The position numbers and the translations under genes are program-made. Shown one piece after another: positions 26,786-40,900 of a stretch of DNA of 64,000 nucleotides; within the stretch, counting starts at the first letter, position 1, and the number at the start of each line of letters is the position of its first letter. The notes beneath the pieces were generated by a model. That model ran no database searches, was not told the DNA's origin, and saw only the letters and a program-made list of their open reading frames with translations. This DNA is from Clavelina lepadiformis. Taxonomy: Eukaryota; Chordata; Ascidiacea; Aplousobranchia; Clavelinidae. The stretch lies in contig NC_135245.1 of NCBI RefSeq assembly GCF_947623445.1, positions 6,579,501 to 6,643,500 of the forward strand, given 5' to 3'.

Positions 26786-27381
26786 GTGGTGGTCAATAAC
26801 GAAGTAGTTTTATCTAAGTAGCCTAATTATGTAGATTTCTTCCACTTTGGCTTTAGTAGTTTTGCTCTTGGGCACTTGTACTTTTATTTACGTAGATTTT
26901 AGGCCAAAGTAACGTACTTGAGTAGGTTTACAAAATGCTGAAGTAGAAAGTAATCAGTGTTTTAGTTCCAAGATAATTTGCAGTCACATCTGCATAAAGC
27001 GTTTATATACAGTTTACAACTTCATTTTCACGTAACAATGCTCCGACGAACGACAAAAGTATGTCTGAAACTATTAGCTTCATAAAATTATGCATTTGCT
27101 GCAATTATATTGCTTTTTGCAAGCTCATAGTAATTTGTGCCTTCACAACTTCATACTTTAGATAGATAACTAACTTACCTCTCAAACTACTTCTTACTTG
27201 AGTAGTTTAAAATGATCCACTTTCTACTTCATACTTGAGCAGTTTAAAATGATCCACTTTCTACTAGAACTTCATACCTGAACCTGAGTAGTCTTGAACA
27301 GCAATACTTCTACTTGTAGTGGAGTAGATTTTTTTGAAACTAACAATACTTCTACTTAAGTGATTACTTTGACCACTATCG
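26786..27381. mobile_element. hAT-like nonautonomous element with TACTTAAGTAGAAGTA-type ends
   Basis: The left end reads GGTGGTCAATAACGAAGTAG and the right end, on the opposite strand, GATAGTGGTCAAAGTAATC followed by ACTTAAGTAGAAG; these are imperfect inverted termini of a type common among invertebrate hAT elements. Internally, a 38-bp unit containing AGTTTAAAATGATCCAC occurs twice in tandem (from about 27195 and 27233). Borders are approximate and I could not settle a target duplication. Confidence 0.55.
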
Positions 27382-27590
27382 TAAGTGACCAATATACAGT
27401 ATTATGTTTATTATGTTGAATCTATCAGGCTATATATGTTATGTAAACATTATTGTTGTTTTATGTTATTACGAGCTTATTACACTTATATAGCTATTAA
27501 CTAGGACGGAAATCATAAGACTAAGCTAGATAATCTATGCTTAAGACTTATATCAGTATAAGTCGTAGTCTTCTGATCATGGAATAGTAT

Positions 27591-27896
27591 AATATACTGG
27601 GTTCCACGACAATTAACCGTGGGAAATTGACCGCGAACAAACTCACCGGGGACAACTGACCGGGGGACAACTGACCGTGACGTAAATTTACCTAGAACCA
27701 ACTGACCTTAAATCATATTATCACTTAAATCATATAATTTGAATAAACAACAATGCTAATTTGCGTAAAAAATAAAAATAAAATGCGTAGCGGTTGATTT
27801 GTGTCGCCGGCCAATTTGTTGCCGGTCAGTTGACCACGACCAATTGTCGCCGGTGAATTTGTTCACGGTCAATTGACGTGATCCCAATATACTGTA
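27591..27896. mobile_element. palindromic inverted-repeat element (about 300 bp)
   Basis: The two ends are long imperfect inverted repeats: AATATACTGGGTTCCACG at the left against CGTGATCCCAATATACTG at the right. Repeated AATTGACCG/CAACTGACCG words occur throughout both arms, so the whole element can fold back. No coding capacity. The superfamily is unclear. Confidence 0.65.
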
Positions 27897-28022
27897 GGCT
27901 ACTTCCCTAACTGTTAGTTAACACTTACCAGTCAATACAACGCCGTTGCCACAGCGCCAACAGCCAATATGGAGCTCCATGGAGCTATAACTTTGCATTT
28001 ACCTTTACCAGAGTAAGTAGTG

Positions 28023-28574
28023 CAGAGGTGGGCAAACTTGTTCAATGAAAGAGTCACTTGTGGAAAACTACAAACACCAGCGAGCCGCATAATCAATTGT
28101 GTCAATACAAATACGTTATGCAATGCATGGATAATGAACAATAATGGATATTACTATTCAGCTAGAGCAGGGGTGGCCAACCAGTGGGAGACTAAGAGCC
28201 TCACTTCTTACTGTGTTAACCGCAAAGAGCCACATCATACACATTATGATTTATGACGTTTTTTCTTATTACGTAATAATACTGCATCAGATATTGTTTC
28301 AATTGCATTATCTTTATTCTGGGTCGAAATCTGATGTAATCAGTCATTGTTTAGCAAATATCAATTGAACATTAGCCAGTAGAGATTACTTTTCTGTATT
28401 ATTTATCTGCCTAAAATGGGTAAAATGTGCTCTTTTTCGGAGGTTCAATATGAACGAAAGAGCCGCATAATACCGGGCAAAGAGCACATGCGGCTTGCGA
28501 GCCGCGGGTTGGCCAGTCCAGAGCTAGAGGACCTACAAAAAACATGTCGGCAAGTCGTAGTTTGCCCACCTTTG
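28023..28574. mobile_element. hAT-type element, family C copy 1, split by a nested insertion
   Basis: The left part (28023-28167) and right part (28530-28574) together match the uninterrupted copy at 48591-48784. Termini are CAGAGGTGGGCAAAC and GTTTGCCCACCTTTG. The break is the family B element at 28168-28521 and its duplicated target. Flanking 8-mers AAGTAGTG and AAATATTG agree at 6 of 8, consistent with an older insertion. Confidence 0.85.
28168..28521. mobile_element. hAT-type element, family B copy 2, nested in family C
   Basis: Starts CAGGGGTGGCCAACC, ends GGGTTGGCCAGTCCAG, with perfect duplication AGCTAGAG (28160-28167, 28522-28529). The sequence is related to 4356-4654 in reverse orientation (TCTTACTGTGTTAACCGC is shared). 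It interrupts a family C element. Confidence 0.88.
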
Positions 28575-30240
28575 AAATATTGCAACTGTAAGTTAGGTTA
28601 AGCTTAGGCTAATTAACGCAAAATATTCTTGTAGTGCAGCTAAATAGCATACTTATAAACTAATTCTCTTTCTTATCTTTTACAAAAGACGTTGTATTTA
28701 TAGGCTATACTTGAGCCACACTTCAGCGTCATGAGGGACTACATTGTTTTTTATATGCAGACATCAAACTTACCACAACGTATGTCATAATTAGCGTTTT
28801 TTCGGCAACCTTTTGACAGTAATTGGTTAATAAAACTAACTGGTCTCTTTACTGGAGAGCTTTTCTTCGGTTTAAGATCAGCTTGTATTTGAACTCGCAA
28901 CTCATTATATTTATTGTTGGTCAAAACTCAAAACCATGAGTTGTAAAACTAACATGAAAAAACTGACAAGACTAACGTATTGTATTTTACAATAACACGT
29001 TTATATTTTTCCTTTTCACTAATAATACAGGGGCATAAAAACTTAACGTGACAAAAACCTTGGTCGGTTGTAATAATCCGAGAGGTAGCCTATATCTTTA
29101 ATAGTTCTGACTCCGAAGTCTGCTGTTAGTATCCTGATTCCTCAATCCTCGCCCATATATGGTATAAAACATAAAATTATCCGTGCGTTATTAGAGAATA
29201 ATGCGATAATGCCTTGAGACATCACAACATAGAATAATAGAACAGAAAAACGTAGATGCAGCAGATGAAATACTGTATGTTGTTTTTATACAAAACGCGA
29301 ACTTGGTTAAGAGCGCCCCCAGCGACAAAATAATAACACTTAAGTGACCGCTACACAGTACAGTTAAAGTGATGTTGGTGATACAGATGATGTAGACGAT
29401 ATGTAATAATTGGCTGCTTACCAAAGCAGTTAGAGTGCCAGGATCGTAATAATATCAGCCTTTTTCGATACCCAGGAGCAAGTGAAATACCATTGGGCAA
29501 TAACGACTATTCCTCTCTTTCTCAGAACTAGAACTCGTGGTGAACAGCCCCCAACTCAGGCAAAATCACACAAAAAAAATAAATAGATATGCATCAAATC
29601 GGAAACACTTACTAGATCTCAATGACAGTGATATTTATGCTTAGTACCATAGTTGACCACGAAGCCGGTGTAGCGCCATATATTGATCTCCTTTCTTGTA
29701 TCTGAATTCCTTGTTTGATAAAGGATTTGATTCAACAGAACACGTGCGCCTGCGCACTTCCGTAAGTTTAGTTTGAAGAGATCCTTTTGACTTGCGTTAG
29801 AATACTCTAACACTGTGTCTGTCAGTTGGCTACAGGTTGCAATGAATAGGCTTACAAGTGAAGGCGTTTATTTGAAATTATGAACACGTTTAAACGCAAA
29901 ACCATTAAATGAGTCGTATCTTGAAAACTCCCCTTCTACAAATTTTGCAAGAGTTCATTTTCACAGAGTCCGACAGAGATTCGTTCAGCGATCTCTGTCT
30001 TTCTTTGTCTGTCTAGTCACTGATAAAAGCGCGAGCTTTTGTGGTGTGTAGATGGGGTTTGAAATTTTCGACGTGGTAAACAGCAGGTGTCAGGTGCATG
30101 GGGAGTTGAAATAAGATTTTTCCAAAAAACCACATTTATAAATGTCACTTAGTAGGAAAACGCATTGCAAGAAATGGTGCAATGTTATTAGAAAAACCAT
30201 CCAAGTGGCTGAAAATTGTCCTCCCCTCGGTTATCTTAGG
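28575..30240. other. noncoding spacer
   Basis: No supported gene. Short frames at 29191-29424 and 29619-29813 (minus) have no recognisable motif. No tRNA-like internal boxes were noticed. Confidence 0.35.
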
Positions 30241-30437
30241 CAGTGGTTCTCAACCTTTTTTGGCTTACGGCACCCTGTAAACATCCAAAATACTTGGCGG
30301 CACCCACAGTCAAACCAAAAAGTTTCTGCATTAAATAGAAATAATTTTCGCAACCGTTTTCCTGGACTAGTGATTAGTGCGCAATAACGTGCGGCACCCT
30401 TGCGAAACGTAAATGGCACCCCAGTTGAGAACCATAG
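30241..30437. mobile_element. hAT (Charlie-like) nonautonomous element, degenerate
   Basis: The left end CAGTGGTTCTCAACC and right end GTTGAGAACCATAG are the well-known hAT-Charlie-type terminal motif, the right one mutated. Internal GGCACCC words are characteristic of this group. No clear target duplication remains, so the copy is probably old. Confidence 0.7.
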
Positions 30438-30648
30438 CATATTAATGTAGAAAACAAAGTGAATGAAGGTATGTAGGTTCTGTGGGTGTTATTCAGTGGC
30501 TGAATAGTATGATAGCGTAACTTTTGCAAATGCATGTATGCTGATAAACAAAATATCACTTACAGGTTTTGGCTTACTTGAATGACAGAACAAACAATAA
30601 ATATATTACGTCACATAGGGTGGTCAGTATTTGGCAGGGGGTCACGAT

Positions 30649-30985
30649 CAGTGCCGGATTTACCAATAGGCTACGCAGGCTGAAGCCTGGACTTTTGGGT
30701 CTGTCCTGCCCTGGACTTCGGATTGATGCCGCTTTAATTGCTTTAAAGAACCTTACGTCTTATTTTTAGGGCAAGGGTTCGTCTTTTGGGCATATTGACA
30801 CCTTTGGTATACCATTTTGTACCAAAGACATCCCAAAATTAAGAAAATGCAAATAGTGTCTTGTTTCTTTTTTTTAGGAACATTGGTTGCTTTGCACGCA
30901 CAGTCGAATCTGACTTCAAAAATAAAATAAGGGGCCTCACAAATGGAATAGCCTAGGGCCTCTCATGGTCTAAATCCGGCCCTTG
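30649..30985. mobile_element. hAT-type nonautonomous element (CCGGATTTA ends)
   Basis: Termini CAGTGCCGGATTTA and TAAATCCGGCCCTTG, flanked by GTCACGAT on the left and (G)TCACGAT on the right. About 337 bp, no coding capacity. Confidence 0.78.
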
Positions 30986-31515
30986 TCACGATACCGGATT
31001 GCCGGAGTCGACCAGAGTTTGCATTTTTTATAGAAGACGGAGCTGAAGCAAGAGTTGAAAATACAAACGTACGCATTAGTTAGTTGGTAGATAAGTTGGC
31101 AAACGCTAGTTGCTGGTGCTAGGAAACCTTGTTATTTCATAGCGAGCCTTTACTCTTTCATTTTTATTGTAAAAGTTTGGTTCATGGACACCCGATTTTA
31201 GGTTTTTAATGAAAGTGGAAATGAGTGCGTATAGTTTCCCAGACTCGAAGCAGGAGCCGGAGTAGCTTCATCGGGTCCGGAGTTGGGACAGAAATCTAAA
31301 AACCTTGACTCCAAATTCCAATCGGGTCTTCTCCTCACCGCCATTAAAAAACTGCAAGTATTCACACCGATTCAGGTCATTAGAGATCTAAACGCGAAAA
31401 CAAAACTGGAAACAGAGTAACAGACACTGTAAAAACGACGATAAAGGCTTTAGTTTTAAAAAGTTAAGCACCTTGCCTTAGCTGCGTACGATCCCAAATC
31501 TAATGAACTTATCTA

Positions 31516-31553
<38 letters not shown>

Positions 31554-34500
31554 AATATTTTGTTCTTGCATCCAATAGTGGCTGCCCAGTTTGCTTAGGT
31601 TTAGAATTTAAGCGTACTGCTAAAACAACAAGAAAATATTTTGTTCTTCAAAAGACAGGCTAGCGATATCTGGCCGTTGTGTTGCATCCATCGCACATCG
31701 CATTGCGCGAATCTGCTTAAGTTTGCTATCGACTTTTCAGATTAATTGTTAGTGAATGTCAGATTCTGAGTTAGCATCCTTTTGTTGAGTTGCTGTGGTA
31801 CTGCACTAGGCTACTCTTCAGGCTATACGGTATACTAGCAAAGCTCCGTTATCAAGAGTGTTAGGTTTACATGATTTCAAGGTAATGGTAAGATCACCTT
31901 CTGGTTATAAAATTGACATAGTGATCGCTGTTGATTGTTACCATGGATTTTTATATCATCAAAAAAAAGCTTCACAACTTTATTTTGAATGCATAGTTTT
32001 ATACAGTGGTATTAAGCTGGGCTTACAGAGAAAAAGAGAGAGTAAATTTATTTTATGCCATTAAAATAATAAATAGATAACACAAGTTAACAAAAATTCA
32101 CAGTTGCTTGGGATGGGGTGGCGAAAGACCTTGCAGTCATCGAAATCTGCCACCCCAGATTCTAACGAATCAAACGAAAAAGGGTTATCCTATGTGCTAC
32201 AAATAAATGTTACAATAATAAATGGAACAAATTAAATACATATAACAAATGTTACAACAATGTTCACCTCAACAGAACTTCCCTTGCAGCAATTCATATC
32301 TCAAACGTTATAGGTAAGCATTTGTGTGAGATAGTTTTTTCAGCTTATTTCATAATTTATTCCAAAAACTGGCACCACTAAATAGGCCTAGTAAGCTCTT
32401 TTTTCCTTTTCCTGTTTTAGTACATAGCAAAAATAGGTTGTCTTGTTGTCTATGACCTGGTGTTGTATTTGTGTACTGTTTGTATTTCACAAAAATAATT
32501 GGCTTATAGACTTATGCAACTGATACAGACATCAACAGTCTAGTTCTATGCGCATAGGTCTAGGCCTATCTTCCATCCATCCATTCCATCACTTTGTCAG
32601 TATTTTCATGCACATTTAAAGCCTTTTAGGTTTTGTTACTTTTCCCGTTGCATTTGTACATGTTATATTAACAACAACTACAGTATGGTAGTGATTGTTG
32701 TCCCCACTTGGCCAATGACAAAAAATAAAATAAATAATGTTATAACGTTTAGGTTGCTATATACCTGTTACTCAATATTTTTTTTTAATGAGTTTTGGTA
32801 ACTTGGATCCTTAACTCTGTATGCTATTGACTGACGCTGCTAACATATCATGGAAGCATGAATTGCAGCATACCCTTTTGGTTGAAAGCTAAACTTATCT
32901 ACAATCTTTTTCATCTGGCAGATTGGCCATTTGTGAAAGATTCAAGTCCAGTGTAGACATTCATGTAATGAATAAAGCATGTAAAAAAGTGATATCACTG
33001 TCAGGTCTGATGCCATATCATACAATTAGGTCTGTTGGATGAAGAGCTTAAACTGACTTGTGCACTTCCATAATTTTTACACCTCAAGATTTTTCATTTA
33101 CTTCTTCTAGGGTGCTTCCAAAATATACAGGTTTGCGTGGATAACTAAGTGTGCTTGGAAAACTTTTATTGCTTGTGGATGGTTTAGAACTGTAAACTTT
33201 AATTGAACTCATGCTTGAAATTAGGATGCTTCCATCTCGTTTCATAAACCTACTGAGAAAACGCACCAAATGAATTAAGTGTGATCAAGGGTTCAAGGCA
33301 CAAGTCAATTCTTTATTATAAATTTGGTATAGATATAGACAAACTTGCTATGTTTGGTAATTGTAAGCAGACGTGTCGTTGAAAAAGTTTCATGCTTGCA
33401 TCAGTACTTGTGCAGTTTTCGATAATTGTATAATTAATGTATATAAACACAGATCAAAATTTTTGTCGCTTGATGAAGTTTTGTATCTGAAAGACGAACT
33501 CACTGTGTTTATGTATCATAAATGGTGGTGTATTGGACACATCGACAAGTTGACAGGGCTTTTGTATATGTACCACACTTTTCACTTTGATCTTTCGGTT
33601 GGGTTGTAGTTCATGGATCAGCATTATTTTCCTTTGCATAGATAAAATAAAATTAAAATATTAGTTAAAAATTAGTTAAAATATTAGTTAAAAATATTAA
33701 AATAAAATTGTTCCTTTCTTTGCATTTATAACTATAAAAAGAAAGCTATTTTTATTATACACTAAATTAAATTATCAAACAAGGCAGGTTACCGCCTGCT
33801 CTTTGCACATTTGGTTGCTCAATTTTTTCTATGGAGATTCTTAAATGTCATGATGAATTTTAGGACTTAAATCAAAATGTCCTCATTTATTTCAGTGTTT
33901 TATTGATTTATTATTTTGCAGATTATTGGTCTCTATCAGGCCATACTGGGCTTTGTATTGATTACTCAGTCAATAGTTGATTATCAATAACATTGTTTCT
34001 CCCGTCAAAATGACATCATTCCACCAACACGTAACTCTTTGCAAAATCATATACTTAAATACAGAAAATTCTGTAAAGCGATCTGCAAAGATCAGAAAAG
34101 GCTTGGGAACCAGAACCATCATTTTAAATGTAATTTTTGCGGGAGGACAGCCCACTTTCTACCGGTGTTTGCATGTATGGTAATTTGATATTTTAGTTTT
34201 ATGAGGACCATTACTTTACTTTTATGTGAACCACACTAATTCACATAAAGTATTTGGTCATTTCTGACAGCTGGCAATCATGTAATGTTTTGTATGTTAA
34301 AGAACACATGTATAAAGGATATATAATTAAAGCGATAGCGATTGATAATATATGTGTCGAAAGCGATACATATATTAAAATTTTGTACACCGCTTTAGTG
34401 AAGCCTGATTTTTAATTATTCGTGCCAAATCTCTAAATCTTTGAAACACTACAGGTACCGAACTGCCCATACTAGTTCACTTGATGGAATAAGATCATAA

Positions 34501-34967
34501 TGTTAAAAGAGCTTCAACTATTGGATCAAGACCAGCGGTGTATAGATTTCGCTGCAACCAAAAAATATTTCCTTGTTTTTTTTTGATATTTAGACCCTTT
34601 TGAACTTATTGCAGTGACAATAGCTATTATGTTATTGTTAAATTAATAACTATTACCAACAAAACAGATTTGAAAGCCATGGTTTTGACACATATTTTTG
34701 GTTTATTTTGTTCATTCTAATGTTATTTTTTCATATAACATTTTCTTTACTTGTTTACCATATATTAACTGCAATTTCATGCAAGTTGTATGTTATTTTT
34801 ACTAATACACGGTATTTACCTGCAGGTTGAAATATTTTATGCATACGGAGAAAAGTTATTATATTAGCGTAACTTGTAGTCTGGTATAAAAAAAAACAAG
34901 TGCTTTGTGACAAGAAGTTGATGTGCAACGTGTAAAGTTTTCTGAATGGACAAATAGCGGCATCATC
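30986..34967. other. gene-poor spacer upstream of CECR2
   Basis: It contains the ATG-repeat microsatellite at 31516 and, near its right end, the CECR2 promoter and leader. Frames at 31858-32064 (+), 33084-33269 (-) and 33373-33609 (+) show no family motif or splice partners. No TATA box could be assigned to CECR2. Confidence 0.35.
31516..31554 (+). repeat. (ATG)n microsatellite
   Basis: About 13 uninterrupted ATG/GAT trinucleotides in noncoding DNA. Confidence 0.95.
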
Positions 34968-37900
34968 ATGTATTCTATGGAAGAGTTAAAGACCTGGTGG
35001 GAAGTCCCAGCAATTGCACATTTTTTCTCTCTTTTTAAGAGCTGTTTTTCACTCACAGACTTCACAATTGAGGTTGGGTCATAATACTACTCTTACCAGT
35101 ACCAGAACATAGTTATATAATTATGACTGTCATCTTTTTATAATGTATAAACTCTTTTTAATTCATTAAGGAACTGGAAGAATGTTTACTAACTGATGGT
35201 GAAGATGATAAGTCAACTATATTTACATCACGTCTATTAACGCAGCTTTTGCAGGGCTGTTACAGCAATCCAAACATCAGGTGAAGTTTATTTTACGCAA
35301 GTATCATCTTGCCCAGGATTCCATTGCTGTTCGCTAACTGGTATTTGTTTCCTCTTTACAGTGTTACCACGTATCATGACACACTGCTTCACATCATGAA
35401 GAAGCGTTGGGAAGAGGAAGATGGTAGAGTTAATCCTCTCTCATCTGCCAACGCCGACTTTCATTCACTGCCCACCATGCTCAAAGTTCAAATTATTCAT
35501 CGCCTCACCGAATACAGGCTAGATGCAAATGTAAGTGTATTTGTGCTTGTTTTATGCTGAACCCTGTTTAGTGCTTGTAATCCAGCTTGTTTTATTTGTC
35601 ATCCAGTACCTTGTCTACACAGGAGTAGAGTCTCTGATGTCAAGATATTTTAGCTATAGAAATATGTATATAATGATGAAGCATCATGCGTTTTTGCATC
35701 AACTGTTTTTCCTTCAGTTTTAGTGCATGTATTTTTGTGGTGTGCTACAAAGATTAGTAAATGTGGGTTAAAGATACACTTGCACTATATTACCCAACGG
35801 AAAAAGAGATATGAAATAAAATTCCCTCAATACTCAATCTTGTTCCGCACAATTAACCCCATCAATTGTGCATCTTGCTAAAAACATATGTGAGCAATAT
35901 TATATAGTTATGTTTCTACAATCCGTTCCTAAGCAGTTAATACATTGTAGGATGTTGTGGAAAAACTGTCTGGTCTAAACCCATCTGACCTTCGGCTTGA
36001 ACCACTCGGGTCTGACAGGAATGGATCAAAATATTGGTACTTTTTTGGTGTGAGGTATGCAAACGCAAATTGCCAGCTTTGTTACACTTTTCCATGTTTA
36101 TTTTAACTTCACTCATCGTTTTTCTTGTTACAAATACTATCTTGTGTTCTGAATAGTAAGCTGTGAAATATTGTATGATATATACAGACTTGTTTCATTA
36201 TTTATGTAAAGGCTTTACAAGGAAACACCACCAGCTAAAAAGCCAAAAAAGCGTAAACGTGAAGCCAAGTTGAAGAAAAAAGAATTGAAAAAGATGAGAC
36301 TGCACTCGATGGAGACCAATGGACCAAATTCAAAGGTACACTTTACAAGCTTCACTTTGACAAATGAAGTGGCACAAATTGCCTGTTATCTGTGCAAACT
36401 GTTTTTTTTTGTAAGGAAAATGTTTGTTGTTGCATAATTCCTTCGTAACAATTCAATGGTACGGTTTTTAAATTCTGATTTTAACTACTTTTCCATGCCT
36501 TTGGTCACCTCGTTATATATATTAACTTTTAGATTATATACTGTTGTTTTCCAACCATTAAGGTCACATCGCTTTATGACTCTATTTGTTTACTTCATGT
36601 ATATACAGGATAATCAGGTTTATCCTGAATTTTCTATAAACGTTGAATTCAAATTTGGCAGCTACAAATATCTCAATAGGAACAATATTTTATCTTGAAG
36701 TCGTCTACTAGACTAGACAGCCCACAACTGCTTTTAAGCAGTGTCGTGAAATTGATTTATGGATGGTGATTTTCGAACACTAGATTGTATCATTTTTATT
36801 GTAGCTAAGTTGTCTACAGCTGTACAAGGTGGAATCTTTTCTGTTAGGTTCACCTACTAATAAAATAGTTTTGTTTACACAATGGATACCATGAAATAAT
36901 ATAATTCTTTTAGCTTTTGAATGGAGGTTTTGGAGAAGACTCCCCACCCATGGACTTTCTACCTGCAGAAGAGTCTTCACACAATGATGGTTTTACATTC
37001 CCAGGTTTACATTTGTTTAAGAAAAAGAGCAAGAAAAAATCAAAGAAACATAAAAAGAGTAAAAATGATTCTGATGATGAGGATGACGCATCATGTAAGA
37101 TTTTTTGTTTAGTGTGTGACTTTTAATTTTACTTTGTTGTTAGATTCAGACTGCCATATTATATAATAATATGCAAGCTGCCTCAAAACGGTTTTATGAA
37201 AATATAAATATTTATTTGTAGATTTCAGTTATGGACGACTTGCAAGAAGCAAATGGGAAGTTGTTTGCTATAATGTTAACGATTGGAAGAAGCTTGCCAG
37301 AAAATTAGGCAAAGGAGAATCCAGGAGGGAGGAAGTTCTTCGTCGGCTCATAACTGATAATTTCCTCCCCAACTTGCCAAAGATTGTGGAAGATATGGTA
37401 ATATTGACAAATCAATAACGTTTTATGTTAAATGGTAATACTGGTTTAAAAGAATAATAGAAATTCCTATCACGAAGATGAAACTATTTGCCCTTACACA
37501 CTGTAGTTTAATGGTAATCTGCAAAAACTAAATATGATTTTAAGGAACAACAAAGGCTTGCAAAAGAGCAAATGGAGCTCCTCCCTAGAAGAAGTTCATG
37601 TCGAATCTTGGCAAAGAAGCTATACGAAGCTGAGGAAGAGGTAACTTTTTCACCATTTCAATCTCGCTTATGAAGACAATCAACGCAGATTAAAAGTTTT
37701 TCAAAAGCAGTTAATGTGTAAGTTTAATGTAATGTTCTGTGATTGTCATCAAAGGAAACACCGGATAAAAGAATAGAGGCTTTGAAGCTGGAGAAGGAGG
37801 AACATGAAAAAGTACAAAGTAAAGAACGTGAGGAACGAATGAACTTGGAATTTGAGAAATTGCTGAAGAAAGAACTAGAAAGAAAAAAGAAATTTGATTT

Positions 37901-40900
37901 TGACAAGCAAAAGCAAGGTTGGTTAAGTACCTGTATATCTAAATGATAGGGGGTGACGAGAATGGCTGAGTAGAAAATTTTAAGATTAAAATACTGTCAT
38001 AGTTACTGTTTCAAAAACCTTCATCTGACAGAGAAAGAAGAAGAAAAGATGAGGAGACTATCACTAGGACTTCCACCTGAATCTGAATCAAGCTCTGATG
38101 AAGGTTTAAGCGTGAGCAGCTCAGCAGAATTTGATATGAATGTTGACAGAATGTCAAAACATCAAGCTCCACATAAAAATCGAATAAATAAGGGTTCCAA
38201 GAAAACTGACCAAAACTTGAAGAAAACACGTGAAGAAGAAGGCAGTGCGACTTCTAAGAGGCGAGGTCGGCCTCCTACAAGTTCATCCACAAACAATTCC
38301 AAAGCAAGGTAATTATTGGCTGGCCAGCTCATGGACTATATAAGTCATACTTAGTGTTTACTGTGTAATGTTTACAGCAAAAAAGTAACTGCAAAACTCT
38401 ACAAATCAAATGAACGCATGCAAAAACTGAGTAAGACAAAAGAGAAATTGAAACCAGAAGAATTGGATAAACGACTTGACGAAGAAAGGAAAGAAGGTGA
38501 TGAAGAAGAATGGGACGATGGGCAACTTGCTGTGAAAGCTGGTGACCATGAGTGTAAGGTCATGAAAGAGGTCAGATTTGTACACGTGACATTTTTTTCT
38601 TTGTGTTGGTAGTAACCGAATTATTTCAGTGTATGATGCAGTTAGCCCACCAGTATTTGCATGTCTTTACAAAGTACATTTATGCCTACAACTGTACGTA
38701 TTTACTTCGCTGAAATGTAAACCTTATTTCACACAGGCTTGGGATGTGATAGATACTCATCCAGATGCCTGGCCCTTTGAAAAGCCTGTGGAAGAATGGT
38801 ATGCTCCTGGGTATTACAATATTATAAAGGTAAGCGATTGTGGTATATTATTTGATAAATAACAGTGACGATTTGGGAAGGCGTTGTTGCTTTTATTAAG
38901 ACATCTGTTTTTTTTCTTTTTGTAGAGACCAATAGATCTGTCACAAATTGAAGCAAAACTAATGGAGAAAAAATACAAAACAGTGTTAGAGTTTAAAGAT
39001 GATATAACGTTAATGTTTAATAATTGCCGATTGTACAATGGTCCTGAAAGTGGTGAGAAAACTTGTCTCTCAGAGCAAACTTTTACATTTTATGCCATTA
39101 CCCATGAGACATGCTTCTGAGATTTGCAAGTGGCTAGCAAGTCATTAACCTTGCATCAATTACATGCATGTACAGTTGTGCGTTGGTTAGATGCGAATAA
39201 TGTAAAAAAACTAACTATAACTATATAACTGAGAAATGAGAATGAGTCACTTCAAAAAATGTTAATTCACTAATTGCAGAATACACAGAAGTGGCAAACA
39301 CCTTGGACAAAACGTTTAAAAAAACACTCTTTATTGGACTGTCCAGACAGCAGACTGATAACAAAGTAAAAACAAATAAGAGCAACAACAAACCATGTCG
39401 AAAGAAAAAGCCAGAAAATGCCGGTATTACACAGTTATTAATTCATGTGGCCAGGCACTAGCAACATACATTAAATGAAGGTAATTTTTTTTGATTTAAA
39501 CTAACATGTTGCTTTTTTTGCTTAAGGGGGGTACATTTTGGCTGATCCTCAACCAGTGGATGACCAATACATGGCTTACATTAATGATGAGTTTGGGGAT
39601 GGTATAGAAGAGGAGCAGGAAGATAGTGAGGAATCATCTGATGAATTTACTCCTCCTGGTGTCTCGAAGATAAAATTGAGAAAAGCGAGAATGGAATTTG
39701 CCAAAAAGATATGGCAAGGTGCGGATTCTAAGGGAGCCAAGACATCTGCATCCAGAGGAAGAGGCAGACAACCTTCAGCTACCTCAACAAAAGGAAAAAT
39801 ATTGATGGATGCTGCAAAACCTTTGAAGAGAAAAGAGAAGCATGACGAAGCCTCTAGTTCCAGCGAGAAGAGTGATGCCACTCCAATAGAAAATAAGACG
39901 CAACCAAAGAAAAGAGGAAGACCCGCAAAGTCAACCGCTGCTGCTCGAAGAGGGAGAAAAGCATCTGCGAAAGCTAATAGGAAAGTTACATCTGAGAGCA
40001 AAGAGGCAAACAGCGACAGCAGTGATGGAGACGGTGGGAAAACTAATATTTCTCACCGTCAAAGAGGTCGTGGAAGACCTACAAACAGCAGAGGAAGAGG
40101 CAGTGGAGAGTGGCCATCAGCTGAAACAAAGAAAACAAAATCTTCTGATACAAACAGCTCTTCCTCAGAAGCCACTGGTAATGATAGCGATGTAATCGAA
40201 AAAGATGTGAAGAAAGATCAAGAAGATAGTGGCGGTAGAGGCATTTTGGATTCCGCTCCTAAACTTGCTAATCCTCTGAGGCTTCCTGAAGAGAACACCG
40301 ATGATAATGATGGTGAACAGGATGCAGGAAAATTAAGTGATTCCCTTCATCACGATGCAGAATCCTCTTCCTCTTCTTCCAGAGCATCTTCTCGCTCCCA
40401 TTCACTTGAAAAATTTGAGAAACTTAAAGAAGATGCCAAATCCAAGCCACAAGTCCTATGGTCACTCGACTATCTTGCATCCCAAGCTAGAGTCCTGGAA
40501 GAGCAATACCAAAAGACTGAATCAACATCAAATAAACCATCAGGCAGAAAACAGAGCAGTCAGTCCAGTACACCAAGTGGTGATTTAAAATCCTCTGAGA
40601 ATGACCAACAAAGAAAATCCTTACCTTCCCCACAACGTCTGCTGAAATCTCAGAGAAAAGACATTACACCTTTCTCAGGTGCAAATAACAGAAAGTCAGA
40701 TTTAGATGATAACCATCATAGAGACATGGGGAGGTCAACCAAAATCATGGCATCTAGCAACACCTCAAAATCGATTCCTCCAGGTGGAAGAAGGAGGGAG
40801 GATTCAGATGTATACAGTTTTAATGATGATGATGCGTCAAGCAATATTTTCGGTGAAAAGTCTAGAGGCCCTCCTGGACAAACTTGTCAAGATCCGTCCA

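Noticed and set aside
33084..33269. 61-codon minus-strand frame in the desert upstream of CECR2
   Set aside because: No recognisable domain, splice partner or poly(A) context; length is within chance for this base composition.
39576..40001. 141-codon minus-strand frame opposite CECR2 exon 15
   Set aside because: It is the antisense shadow of a low-complexity Ser/Lys/Glu-rich coding exon and has no motif of its own.
40826..40840. GATGATGATG run
   Set aside because: It is inside CECR2 exon 15 and simply encodes an Asp tract, unlike the noncoding microsatellite at 31516.
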